A DNA stretch of 64,000 nucleotides, taken from the NCBI GenBank assembly GCA_030539495.1, contig JAUNRX010000001.1:1-64000 (forward strand), in the 5' to 3' direction. Shown here one piece after another: positions 35,321-43,797 of the stretch. The notes beneath the pieces are model-generated. The model was not told the DNA's origin and did no database searches. It saw only the letters and a program-made list of their open reading frames with translations. Each line of letters begins with the position of its first letter. The first letter of the stretch is position 1. Made by a program: the position numbers and the translations under genes. The stretch comes from a bacterium. Lineage in GTDB: Bacteria; Bacillota; Clostridia; Lachnospirales; Lachnospiraceae.

Positions 35321-37225
35321 TTATTTGCTTTGTTGAAATGATTTGAACTCTTTTCCTGTACCACGGTAGAAACGTCCAAAGATTTCATAGTACTCAAGAC
35401 GAAGTACTTGGATACCTACAACCAGCCCTTCCATACCGGCAACGATGATATTACCGATTACGATTACGATCCAGTTAGGACTGCCACCTTCGGCACCGGC
35501 TAATAATAATACGACACTCATCATACCGGCATGGGATAAGGCAAATGCGCCAACACGCAAGTAAGAGACGGTATTTGTAGCATAGGATAATAGGATATCA
35601 AATAGTTCTACAATTGCTTCAATCACAAACATGGCTTTTCCTTCAGGGAACTCTTGTTTCTTATGTTCAATCAATTTTGTAAGTGGTTCTTTGAAGAACA
35701 TTGTAATGAGTGGAATGCCAAGGATTAAGGCAATAATGATGGTTGCTGGAAGCACATGGCCTAATACAGCAGCACCAATACAAGCAATACCGCCACCATA
35801 GAAAATCAGACCGGCAATACCATTTTGATCAAATAATAGTCGATCATAATCTTTTTGCCTGATGGAGTTAATGATATTAAGAATAATTGCTACTAAGATC
35901 ATAACGACACCAAGGCAGACGGAGATGATTAAGATTGACATTACATTATCCATTGGCTTCATCCAGAATCCTTTGATTACATTCTCAAAACCAAAGAACG
36001 ATCCATAGGCAAAACCAAAGATAACAGAGAAAATACCTGCGACAGATATAATGCCCGCGATATCCATATGTTTTTTCTTATAAAGAAGGAAACCGCCAAT
36101 GACTAAACATAATCCTTGCCCTACATCACCGAACATGGCACCAAAGAGGAAAGAATAGGTCAGTGCGACTAATAGTGTAGGGTCAAATTCATTGTAGGCA
36201 GGTAATCCATACATTTTTACAAATAGTTCAAATGGACGAAGAAGCGAGAAGTTCTTTAACTTCGTTGGAGGCTTCATAGTCCCTTGTGTAACGGAGGTGT
36301 CCGTAATTACAAATACTAAAGAATCATTGGAGATTTCCTTTATAAAGTGTTTACAATCCTCAGTAGACATCCAGCCACATAAAATATAAAAGGTTGCATT
36401 TTCAGAATTCTTATTAGTAATTGCAGCCATTTTTCTTATATCAAAGTTTTTTGAGTGTGTGCTTAATATGTTATAGGCATCTAGCAGTTCGCCGGAATGC
36501 TTGCTTATGTATTCATTTATCTTTTTGTAGATTTCTTTTATTTCATCTAGGATGGTATCTAAGGATGTATTCATCTTTTGATAGGATTCTTCGGGTGTAC
36601 CTTCATATTCATCACTTAAGAAAATTCGTTCAAAGTGTAAGGAGGAGTAAATCGCATCGACCTCATCTTTTGAGGAATCTGGTACGAAATATACACCCCA
36701 GATATAGTCTTTATCATTAAAGCATTCATAAAATACAGTATTTAAGTTATCATAGATGTATTTTGAAAATTTATCAAAATACTCATGTGATATTCGTCCA
36801 AATCGAAACTTGATAAACCGGAAATGAAGAATTTTTCGTAAGTCATAATTCAATAAACGAAATGGTTCAATCTTTTGAAGAAGTTCCCTCATATGATTTC
36901 GTTCATTCTTAAGAGTACGTTTTTCATTATTATATTTGTTTAATTCTGTTGTCATATCCGTAATAACTTGAATTGCTTCTTCAACAGAAATTAAGTTATC
37001 ACCAGGCGTAGCATCTTGAGGAACTTTTTTAATAAGTTCGCTGGCTTTTCCTAAGACTTCCTTATAAGGGTTGGTCTCAACAAAAGGACTTAAGTCAGTA
37101 ACGCCAGATAATTCGGTTAGGGCATTTTCAAGATGGATCTCATATTTGCTAAGATATGTGTTTACCACACGGTCGATATCTGTCTTTGGACCTGTTATGT
37201 TGATAAACTGCATTTTCTCTATCAC
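35321..37225 (-). CDS. ntpI: V-type ATP synthase subunit I (a subunit)
   Basis: Stator membrane subunit that forms the ion half-channels. About 634 residues: a long soluble N-terminal half (about 1-350) with coiled-coil arms, then about seven TM segments. The functional part includes FGAMFGDVGQGLCL and the helix with SYLRVGAFALSHAGM, which carries the channel arginine. The longest frame starts with a GTG at 37234 that overlaps the GGGAGG Shine-Dalgarno, so the GTG at 37225, 8 nt downstream, is the likely start and gives the normal IEKMQF N-terminus. Confidence 0.94.
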   Translation of the reverse strand: MIEKMQFINITGPKTDIDRVVNTYLSKYEIHLENALTELSGVTDLSPFVETNPYKEVLGKASELIKKVPQDATPGDNLISVEEAIQVITDMTTELNKYNNEKRTLKNERNHMRELLQKIEPFRLLNYDLRKILHFRFIKFRFGRISHEYFDKFSKYIYDNLNTVFYECFNDKDYIWGVYFVPDSSKDEVDAIYSSLHFERIFLSDEYEGTPEESYQKMNTSLDTILDEIKEIYKKINEYISKHSGELLDAYNILSTHSKNFDIRKMAAITNKNSENATFYILCGWMSTEDCKHFIKEISNDSLVFVITDTSVTQGTMKPPTKLKNFSLLRPFELFVKMYGLPAYNEFDPTLLVALTYSFLFGAMFGDVGQGLCLVIGGFLLYKKKHMDIAGIISVAGIFSVIFGFAYGSFFGFENVIKGFWMKPMDNVMSILIISVCLGVVMILVAIILNIINSIRQKDYDRLLFDQNGIAGLIFYGGGIACIGAAVLGHVLPATIIIALILGIPLITMFFKEPLTKLIEHKKQEFPEGKAMFVIEAIVELFDILLSYATNTVSYLRVGAFALSHAGMMSVVLLLAGAEGGSPNWIVIVIGNIIVAGMEGLVVGIQVLRLEYYEIFGRFYRGTGKEFKSFQQSK

Positions 37226-37262
37226 AGTTAGCACCTCCCGCTTGCTAGATCAATTAATCCTT

Positions 37263-38300
37263 TTAATGTTTTAGATATTGCATCGTCTGACTCGGTTCAA
37301 GTTTATAACGAATGCATTCCAGAGCAGTGGTTAATAAATCTAGTTCTAATTCTTTTTCATACATGAATCGTAAGACTGGAGCCATCGATGTCGAAAATTT
37401 TTTACTTAATGATTTATATAGTGCTTGATAGCTTTGATTATAAAGTCTTTCAATTGTTAAATCTTGAAAGCTTTGATTTAATTTGGCGTAGTAGGTTGAT
37501 TGCATAATCTTTAGAAACTCATCAGTAGAAACGGCTTCTACCAATAACTTGATCTCATCCTTTTTTAGCTTATAGTGAATCGGGATGATACTTGCTAATA
37601 TTTTTGTGGAGTCGATATCGAAATATTTTTTCGAACGATAAATCCAAGTGAGATTTAGCAAGTCTGACTGCACTCCATATAACTCAGTAGCAATTTTACG
37701 ATTGGACCCTGTTAAGATTCGATCCTTAAGCTTCCATGCTTTTGTAAAGTAGTAGATGTCTAATTGGACTTCATAATCTCTTAGTGTGACATGGCTGGTT
37801 GCTTGAAGGCGTTTAAATAAATCATAATATTGGGTTCCTTGTAAATTATTAATGAATTCATCGATTGTCTTGGAAGCAGCTAATTCTTTTACCTTTAAGT
37901 CAGAGTGGCTTTTAAAGAACTCTTCAAAAAGTAATAAATTATAATCCTCTTTTTCATTAAAAACCATTTGTAAAAGAGACTTTACAATGTTTACTTCAAA
38001 ACGAAAGAAAATGAAGGATAAGCCTTTTCGCTGTTCTTGGTTAGCAAATTTATATAGTTTAGTAAATTCAAGCAGACTTGCGTTGTATAGTAGCTGCTCA
38101 ATTTCCGCTCTATGTAATTTGCTTTCATCGCAGTTATTAAATACAACGGCATAACTTTTATTTCCTTTTAAGTAATTTACAAAGTCAGAAGTCGTATCTA
38201 GGCTGGCTATTTTCTCATAATCGTCATCGGTTAAAAGATTGCTTTCTAAAGCTTTCACTTTGGCGAGAATGCCACTATAACTTAATAAGCTCGTTGACAT
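37263..38300 (-). CDS. ntpC: V-type ATP synthase subunit C (d subunit)
   Basis: Collar subunit linking the central stalk to the membrane ring. 345 residues, all-helical, with repeated segments such as LLSYSGILAKVKALESNLLTDDDYEKI at the N-terminus (in part SGILAKVKALESNLLTDDDY), a family hallmark. It is placed between the first stalk gene and ntpI. It is separated from ntpI by about 37 nt. Confidence 0.92.
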   Translation of the reverse strand: MSTSLLSYSGILAKVKALESNLLTDDDYEKIASLDTTSDFVNYLKGNKSYAVVFNNCDESKLHRAEIEQLLYNASLLEFTKLYKFANQEQRKGLSFIFFRFEVNIVKSLLQMVFNEKEDYNLLLFEEFFKSHSDLKVKELAASKTIDEFINNLQGTQYYDLFKRLQATSHVTLRDYEVQLDIYYFTKAWKLKDRILTGSNRKIATELYGVQSDLLNLTWIYRSKKYFDIDSTKILASIIPIHYKLKKDEIKLLVEAVSTDEFLKIMQSTYYAKLNQSFQDLTIERLYNQSYQALYKSLSKKFSTSMAPVLRFMYEKELELDLLTTALECIRYKLEPSQTMQYLKH

Positions 38301-38345
38301 GATTACCTCCTTTCTGAATTGTAAAAATTCAAAGAAATTAGAAGT

Positions 38346-38657
38346 TTATACTTCAATAATTTTTGTAAATACCTTGTTGACCAAAGTATCATGGTCTTTA
38401 TCAAATGTTTGCTGGAGCGAGGATATCTGTTGTTTGCAATCGGAGATAAGCGTTAGACGTTCTTTTTCAATATCTTGTTCCATTTCCTTTTGCATGGTAT
38501 CAATTTGAGATACTGTATCCGCCTTGATATCGCTGTCCAGTTTAGCAAGGTCTTTGTTAAGTTGCTCATAAAGCTGTTGCTTTTGATCTTGTGTCCGATC
38601 AAGAATTGTTGTTGCTTTATCTTCAATCTCAGACAATACATTAATGACCTTTTCCAT
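38346..38657 (-). CDS. ntpF: V-type ATP synthase peripheral stalk subunit (G/H, NtpF-like)
   Basis: First gene of the operon. The 103 residues are almost entirely one charged coiled coil (EKVINVLSEIEDKATTILDR onward), matching the partner helix of subunit E in the peripheral stalk. The start is the ATG at 38657 behind AGGAGGT. A longer frame reaching 38711 has no support. The sequence is poorly conserved, so the call rests on position and helix pattern. Confidence 0.82.
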   Translation of the reverse strand: MEKVINVLSEIEDKATTILDRTQDQKQQLYEQLNKDLAKLDSDIKADTVSQIDTMQKEMEQDIEKERLTLISDCKQQISSLQQTFDKDHDTLVNKVFTKIIEV

Positions 38658-39009
38658 ATGCGACCTCCTATCAGATAGTAGTTGTGTAAAAATACACACT
38701 AAATAATACACCTTTACATGAAAAAAGCGATAGAAATTATGGCGTACCTGTTATCCTATCTACGACAAATTTAGTTAGAAATTTAAGATTTTTTCAAAAA
38801 ACATCAATAAAATACTAAAAATTTCCAACATGGTTATATTATAATTTTATTGATTGCAAAATGCTAGTAGTTTATAAAAATTTAAAGTTTGACGAGACCC
38901 ATGTATCTCCGTATAATCAACTATGTATAATTTATTGTTTAGTAACTTAGGAATTTTACAATAATAATAGTTAGAGCAGATAGAAAGATTCTAAAGGAGA
39001 ACATATAGA
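38658..39009. other. Divergent intergenic region, V-ATPase and trmB
   Basis: A 352-bp gap with the promoter for trmB at 38889-38917. The V-ATPase promoter must be on the minus strand here, but only a weak -10 (TATTAT near 38709) was seen without a good -35. A small hairpin (GTGT/ACAC, about 38683-38697) lies in the V-ATPase leader. No ORF. Confidence 0.5.
38889..38917 (+). promoter_or_regulatory. Sigma-A promoter of trmB
   Basis: TTGACG (38889-38894), 17 bp, TATAAT (38912-38917); the 5' leader is about 85 nt. Confidence 0.87.
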
Positions 39010-39651
39010 ATGAGACTCAGAAATGTTAAGGGTTCCAGAGAAAAAATTGAAGGCAGTGCTTTTGTTATCCAAGAACCAAAAGAATATAGAGGAAAATGGA
39101 ATGCAGTATTCAAAAATGATAATCCAATCCATATTGAAATCGGAATGGGCAAGGGACAATTTATTTCCACACTTGCATCCCAAAATCCTGATATTAATTA
39201 CATCGGAATTGAAAAATTCTCAAGTGTATTAGTACGTGCAATTGAAAAACAAGACGAATTACAACTTCCAAACTTATTCTTAATCCGTATGGATGCAGAA
39301 GAACTTGAAGAAGTATTCGCAGAGGGTGAAGTTACAAGAATTTATCTTAATTTCTCCGATCCATGGCCAAAAGACCGCCATGCAAAACGTCGTTTAACTT
39401 CAAGACAGTTCTTTGCAAGATACGATAAAGTATTAAAAGAAGATGGAAGAGTAATCTTTAAGACAGATAACCGTATCCTATTTGACTTCTCGTTAGAAGA
39501 AGTGGTAGAAGCGGGCTGGATTTTAGAAAATCATACATTTGATCTTCATAACAGTGAATATGTAGAAGGAAATGTAATGACAGAATACGAAGAGAAGTTT
39601 TCTTCTCTAGGTACGCCAATAAATCGTTTAGTTGCATACCGTGAAAAATAA
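39010..39651 (+). CDS. trmB: tRNA (guanine-N7)-methyltransferase TrmB
   Basis: Forms m7G46 in tRNA. The 213 residues have the standard N-terminus MRLRNVKGSREKI, a SAM-binding motif EIGMGKGQF (about 43-51), NYIGIEKFSSVLVRA, and the catalytic block NFSDPWPKDRHAKRRL. Ends VAYREK. AAAGGAG precedes the ATG. Own promoter upstream. Confidence 0.96.
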   Translation: MRLRNVKGSREKIEGSAFVIQEPKEYRGKWNAVFKNDNPIHIEIGMGKGQFISTLASQNPDINYIGIEKFSSVLVRAIEKQDELQLPNLFLIRMDAEELEEVFAEGEVTRIYLNFSDPWPKDRHAKRRLTSRQFFARYDKVLKEDGRVIFKTDNRILFDFSLEEVVEAGWILENHTFDLHNSEYVEGNVMTEYEEKFSSLGTPINRLVAYREK

Positions 39652-39732
39652 AATATTATAAGACCGGATTGTAATCATTGAACCTTAAGTATAATATTAT
39701 AATATGTAGTACTTAAATAAGGAGATAATGAC

Positions 39733-39873
39733 ATGGCAAATATTAAAGGCAAGATTTCTAGAAAGTTTAATGCTAATGTTGATTTAAATAGAAAGGCATT
39801 AAGTTTGAAGAGAGCTTGGGATGAGGTTGCCACATTACTTCGTGTCAATGAAAATAAACCAAATAACAAGTAA
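39733..39873 (+). CDS. Small basic protein of unknown function (46 residues)
   Basis: A short frame with GGAG 8 nt before the ATG. The product begins MANIKGKISRKFNANVDLNR and ends RVNENKPNNK, and is rich in Lys, Arg and Asn with one amphipathic helix (RKALSLKRAWDEVATLLRV). No family was recognised. It sits between trmB and trxA and its stop is 17 nt before the trxA ATG, so they are likely co-transcribed. The clean ribosome-binding site and tight packing argue that it is real. Confidence 0.72.
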   Translation: MANIKGKISRKFNANVDLNRKALSLKRAWDEVATLLRVNENKPNNK

Positions 39874-39890
39874 TGACAAGGAGGAGTATC

Positions 39891-40214
39891 ATGGCATTTG
39901 TATTTACAGGTGAAAACTTTCAAAATGAAGCAGTTAACTCTGAAAAATTAACAGTAGTTGATTTTTATGCAGACTGGTGTGGACCATGTAAGATGATGGC
40001 ACCTATCTTAGAAAACTTAGCAGAAGAGATGCAGGAACAAGCAAAGATTGGTAAGATTAATGTGGACCATGCACCAGAAGTTGCAAGAAATTATGGAGTT
40101 ATGAATATTCCTACAATTCTTTTCTTAAAGGGCGGTTCCGTGGTTGAAAAAATCGTCGGAGTTGTTCCAAGGGAAACGTTAGTAGAGAAAATTATTGCTC
40201 ACGCACATAAATAA
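39891..40214 (+). CDS. trxA: Thioredoxin
   Basis: Disulfide reductant. The 107 residues carry WCGPC in DFYADWCGPCKMMAPIL and the cis-proline in MNIPTILFLKGG. A longer frame begins at 39873, but AAGGAGGAG lies within it, so the ATG at 39891 is the start. It follows the 46-residue gene. No thioredoxin reductase is visible nearby. Confidence 0.95.
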   Translation: MAFVFTGENFQNEAVNSEKLTVVDFYADWCGPCKMMAPILENLAEEMQEQAKIGKINVDHAPEVARNYGVMNIPTILFLKGGSVVEKIVGVVPRETLVEKIIAHAHK

Positions 40215-40250
40215 AAAAAAGGTGTCGCTTACGCGACACCTTTTTTTTAT
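40212..40250. terminator. Bidirectional intrinsic terminator
   Basis: AGGTGTCGC pairs with GCGACACCT around a TTAC loop, flanked by A7 and T8. It serves trxA and the convergent AI-2E family gene. Confidence 0.92.
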
Positions 40251-40266
40251 TTATCTAAAGAAGTCA

Positions 40267-41604
40267 TTAGGAATTTTCCTTAATTGTAACACCTTTTTTA
40301 TTAAGTCGACGATTGATTGCCTTGTTTAATAGATAAGCGATTACAGCTACCACAGGAACACCAATAAACATACCGAATACGCCGAAGTACGCACCGCCAA
40401 CAGTAATACCAAAGATTACCCATAAAGGAGTAAGGCCAGTTGATCCCCCTAAAATCTTAGGTCCTAGATATAATCCGTCAAATTGTTGTAATCCAAAGAT
40501 CATGATTGTGAAAATTAATGCTTGGATTGGATTGATGAATAAATAGATGATTACCCCAGGTACCGCTCCGATAAATGGTCCAAAGTATGGGATCATATTA
40601 GTAATTCCTACGATTACGCTTAATAGGATGGCATAATCCAGCTTTAGGATATTCATAACGATAAAGCAGATAATACCGATAATCAGTGAGTCAATAGATT
40701 TACCGATAATGAATTTACTAAAAATGGAGTTACATTCGCGAATTGTCTGTAGGAATTCGGTAGCGCTGTCTCTTGAGAATAGGCAAAAGACAGTACGTTT
40801 TGCATTATAACTTAATGCGTTCTTATCTGCTAACATATAGCAGCTGATTACGATTGCTAATACAATATTAATCAATGTTTTTACAATGGATACAGAAATG
40901 GATAGTACATTGCTGAGTACGTTTGTTCCATAAGTAAATACATGAGGAATATATTCATTGATCTTTTCACCAATCTTATCAAATTCCACTCCAGGGAACT
41001 TGGCTTGAAGATTATTTACAATGGTAGTGATCTCTTTTTCGATATCCTTTATATTAATAGAGCTGTAATTCTTCTCAATATCTTTTGCAGTATTGATTAG
41101 TTCAGGTGTAATGTAAAGGATCGTAATGGTAATAAAAGCGATTACAACAAGATAAGAAATGGCGATACTAGTCATTTTGCGTCCCTTTACAAACTTATCT
41201 TTAAAGATATAGCCTTTCAACATAGAGTCAATCCATTTTACAAATGGATTTAAAATATAAGCAATGAAGAAAGCAATAATAAATGGACGAAGTGTGCCTA
41301 GAATCGTATTAAATTTTGTGAGTACCTCATTCCAATGGGTAATTCCCATAAAAATTAGAGTTCCAAGTGCTACAAATAATAAGCCATATATAACAACTGT
41401 AAAATACTTTTTATTAGGAACGAATTTCCAATCATTATTTTCTTGTGTAGCAGATATATCAATTTCAATAGTGCTATCTGAAGTTTCGTCTGTAATAATT
41501 GTGTCCATTGTTACGTTATCTTTGGTTGAGTTGTTTTTTACATCAGTAGTTGTATTCGTTACTTTTCTGAGCCGTGGCATTTTACCTCTTATTGATTTTG
41601 ACAT
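40267..41604 (-). CDS. AI-2E family transporter (TqsA/PerM family)
   Basis: 445 residues: a polar, charged, Thr/Asp-rich N-terminal region (about 1-65) and a membrane domain of about 8 TMs. The typical block ILNPFVKWID and the late motif DGLYLGPKILGGSTGLTPLWVIFGITVGG are seen (in part GPKILGGSTGLTPLWVI). The family includes autoinducer-2 exporters, Na+/H+ antiporters and others, so substrate is unknown. AGGAG lies before the ATG. It stands alone. Confidence 0.85.
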   Translation of the reverse strand: MSKSIRGKMPRLRKVTNTTTDVKNNSTKDNVTMDTIITDETSDSTIEIDISATQENNDWKFVPNKKYFTVVIYGLLFVALGTLIFMGITHWNEVLTKFNTILGTLRPFIIAFFIAYILNPFVKWIDSMLKGYIFKDKFVKGRKMTSIAISYLVVIAFITITILYITPELINTAKDIEKNYSSINIKDIEKEITTIVNNLQAKFPGVEFDKIGEKINEYIPHVFTYGTNVLSNVLSISVSIVKTLINIVLAIVISCYMLADKNALSYNAKRTVFCLFSRDSATEFLQTIRECNSIFSKFIIGKSIDSLIIGIICFIVMNILKLDYAILLSVIVGITNMIPYFGPFIGAVPGVIIYLFINPIQALIFTIMIFGLQQFDGLYLGPKILGGSTGLTPLWVIFGITVGGAYFGVFGMFIGVPVVAVIAYLLNKAINRRLNKKGVTIKENS

Positions 41605-41766
41605 TGTAATCTCCTATTTATACGTTATAAAGTGATTATATCGGTTATTATTTTGTTATTCAATGGATATAGTCAATATTTGTGTAAAAAGTGAGTAATG
41701 AGAATAGTGGAAGAATACTATTTATGAATACAATGCGAATTTAAACAAATAAATAAAAAAAAGGGG

Positions 41767-41795
41767 TTGATTTTTAAAATATTATGATTTATAAT
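41767..41795 (+). promoter_or_regulatory. Promoter of tRNA-Lys
   Basis: TTGATT (41767-41772), 17 bp, TATAAT (41790-41795), about 39 bp before the tRNA. Confidence 0.85.
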
Positions 41796-41834
41796 AATTC
41801 TTGCGTAAAACAAATAGCAAAAACTTAATAACAT

Positions 41835-41907
41835 GCGCTTCTAGCTCAGTTGGTAGAGCACCTGACTCTTAATCAGGGTGTCCAGGGTTCGAACCCCTGG
41901 AGGCGCA
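41835..41907 (+). tRNA. tRNA-Lys (anticodon CTT)
   Basis: A 73-nt cloverleaf: acceptor stem GCGCTTC/GAGGCGC, D arm AGCTCAGTTGGTAGAGC, anticodon stem CCTGA/TCAGG with loop CTCTTAA (anticodon CTT, reads AAG), and T arm CCAGG-GTTCGAA-CCCCTGG. CCA is not encoded. Confidence 0.96.
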
Positions 41908-41930
41908 CTAGAAAAGTCTTATGATTTAGG

Positions 41931-41962
41931 AAAAGCCTAGGTTGTAGGGCTTTTATTTTTTT
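41931..41962 (+). terminator. Probable terminator after tRNA-Lys
   Basis: AAAAGCC (41931-41937) pairs with GGCTTTT (41948-41954), followed by T7 at 41956-41962. The T-run is shared with the next palindrome. Confidence 0.7.
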
Positions 41963-42118
41963 GTCTAAAACTATGTTTTAGACAAAAAAACGCTCCGTGG
42001 GATGTGCATGGGCACCAAAAGGAAATTTCTGCCCTTAAGGGGCAGAAGTGCCCAGCACCGAAAAGTCCAAGAGACTTTTCGATACAAAAAACTATATTTT
42101 AGACAAAAAAACGCTTCG
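41956..42118. repeat. Hairpin-rich element bounded by 31-bp direct repeats
   Basis: A perfect palindrome with 16-nt arms (41956-41971 and 41975-41990, core GTCTAAAAC/GTTTTAGAC, 3-nt loop) overlaps the first 31-bp direct repeat (41967-41997). The second copy (42088-42118) matches 29 of 31 bases. Between them are stacked hairpins: GTGC-GGGCAC (42004-42015) with GTGCCC-GCAC (42048-42058), enclosing TTCTGCCC/GGGCAGAA (42027-42047), and then CGAAAAGTC/GACTTTTCG (42059-42081). No coding frame is evident. Confidence 0.75.
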
Positions 42119-42224
42119 ACACAAAGACCTCACTTTACATAAGGACAAAAATACAGTAATATAAAACTAAATATTTGTTATAAAACAAAAATCATATTAT
42201 AAATAATAGGATGAGGTTGATATT

Positions 42225-43727
42225 ATGGATAAGAGAAGAGTATTTTTAGCAATTCGAAACTTAGTAGACTATGGCTTAATGAATGGCTTATTACAGAAAG
42301 AAGATGAAGTATATACAATCAATCAACTGTTAGAGGTATTACAGATGGATGAGTATAGAGAGCCAGAAGCATCAAAAGATGATATGGAATTAGAAGAAAT
42401 CTTAGGAATATTACTAGATTATGCAGTTGAACAAAAGCTCATTGAGGACTCCATTGTACATAAGGATTTGTTTGATACAAAGCTGATGAATGTACTAATG
42501 CCAAAGCCAAGTGAAGTTATCCATAATTTTAAGGAGCGCTATAAAAAGAGTCCTAAAGAAGCAACGGATTACTATTATAAACTTAGCAAGGACTCCGATT
42601 ATATAAGAAGATATCGTGTGAAAAAAGACGAAAAATGGGTAGTTGATACCGCATATGGTCCGTTAGATATTACGATTAATTTATCAAAACCTGAAAAAGA
42701 TCCAAAGGCGATTGCCGCAGCCAAACTAATGAAGCAAAGTAGTTATCCTCTTTGTTTATTATGTGCAGAAAATGAAGGTTATGCAGGAAGAGCAAATCAT
42801 CCGGCAAGACAAAATCATAGAATTATGCCACTTACTTTAGGTGGTGAGGACTGGTGTATGCAGTATTCTCCTTATGTTTATTACAATGAACATTGTATTA
42901 TTTTTGACCGACATCATGTTCCAATGGCAATTACAAGAGAGACATTTGAAAAAGAGCTTGAATTTATTGAACAGTTTCCACATTATATGGTGGGCTCCAA
43001 TGCAGACTTACCAATCGTAGGTGGTTCCATCCTTACTCATAATCATTTCCAAGGAGGAAATTATGAATTTGCAATGGCCAAAGCAAAAGTATTTGGACAA
43101 GTTGTAATCTCTGGTTTTGAAGATTGTAAGGCAGGAATGGTGGAATGGCCAATGTCTGTAATCCGAATTAGTTCAGAAAATAAAGATCGCCTTCTTGAAC
43201 TTGCTGATCATATTTTAAAGAGCTGGAGAGCATACAGTGATGAGGAAGCATTTATTTTTGCAGAAACAAATGGAGAGCCTCATAATACAATTACTCCAAT
43301 TGCGAGAAAGCGTGGAGATGAATTTGAATTAGATCTTGTTCTTCGTAATAATATTACAACAAAAGAGCATCCATTTGGTGTATATCATCCTCATGAAGAA
43401 CTTCATCATATTAAGAAGGAAAATATCGGTCTAATCGAGGTAATGGGACTTGCAATCTTACCATCTCGTTTGAAAGAGGAGTTACGAATTCTAGGCGAAT
43501 ATATGGTAGAAGGAAAAGACATTACGGAAAATAAAACAATTGAAAAGCATGCTGCATGGGCAAATGAACTTATGAAGAAATATGATTCTATTTCCAAGGA
43601 CAATGTAAAAGAAATTCTTCAAAAAGAAGTAGGCATTGTATTCTTAAAGGTATTAGAACATGCTGGTGTCTATAAACAGGATGCATTTGGACGAGAACAT
43701 TTTATGAAGTTTATGAATAGCTTGTAA
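42225..43727 (+). CDS. galT: UDP-glucose--hexose-1-phosphate uridylyltransferase (class II GalT)
   Basis: Leloir pathway enzyme that swaps UMP between hexose-1-phosphates. The 500 residues are the larger Firmicutes GalT type. It has CLLCAENEGYAGRANHPARQNH (in part ENEGYAGRANHPARQNH) in the middle and the active-site region GGSILTHNHFQGGNYEF, with the His-x-His-x2-Gln-like residues in HNHFQGG. The ATG follows AGGATGAGG. No galK or galE is adjacent. Confidence 0.94.
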   Translation: MDKRRVFLAIRNLVDYGLMNGLLQKEDEVYTINQLLEVLQMDEYREPEASKDDMELEEILGILLDYAVEQKLIEDSIVHKDLFDTKLMNVLMPKPSEVIHNFKERYKKSPKEATDYYYKLSKDSDYIRRYRVKKDEKWVVDTAYGPLDITINLSKPEKDPKAIAAAKLMKQSSYPLCLLCAENEGYAGRANHPARQNHRIMPLTLGGEDWCMQYSPYVYYNEHCIIFDRHHVPMAITRETFEKELEFIEQFPHYMVGSNADLPIVGGSILTHNHFQGGNYEFAMAKAKVFGQVVISGFEDCKAGMVEWPMSVIRISSENKDRLLELADHILKSWRAYSDEEAFIFAETNGEPHNTITPIARKRGDEFELDLVLRNNITTKEHPFGVYHPHEELHHIKKENIGLIEVMGLAILPSRLKEELRILGEYMVEGKDITENKTIEKHAAWANELMKKYDSISKDNVKEILQKEVGIVFLKVLEHAGVYKQDAFGREHFMKFMNSL

Positions 43728-43740
43728 GAAAAACTATTAC

Positions 43741-43769
43741 TTGCGTGATTTTATCGTGTTTCCTATAAT
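43741..43769 (+). promoter_or_regulatory. Promoter of the ComEC-like lipoprotein gene
   Basis: TTGCGT (43741-43746), 17 bp, TATAAT (43764-43769), 28 bp before the ATG. It begins 13 bp after the galT stop. Confidence 0.75.
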
Positions 43770-43797
43770 AAAGAAAACAGGATAGGGGAACGAAGGT

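Larger units (their letters stand above)
41605..42224. other. Intergenic region with tRNA-Lys and a hairpin-rich repeat element
   Basis: A 620-bp non-coding stretch with the tRNA-Lys unit and the structured element at 41956-42118. The remaining 42119-42224 is AT-rich and should carry the galT promoter, but no clear hexamers were seen. Confidence 0.6.

Noticed and set aside
31504..38678. Reading frames opposite to the V-ATPase genes
   Set aside because: They are antisense shadows of strongly conserved genes and have no ribosome-binding sites or family resemblance.
26902..41907. tRNA genes as integration sites
   Set aside because: Neither tRNA has a duplicated 3' end, integrase or foreign cargo beside it within the window; the 31-bp repeats near tRNA-Lys do not copy the tRNA 3' end.
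42000..42120. Riboswitch before galT
   Set aside because: The stems do not match any riboswitch class I know, and the direct repeats favour a repeat element.
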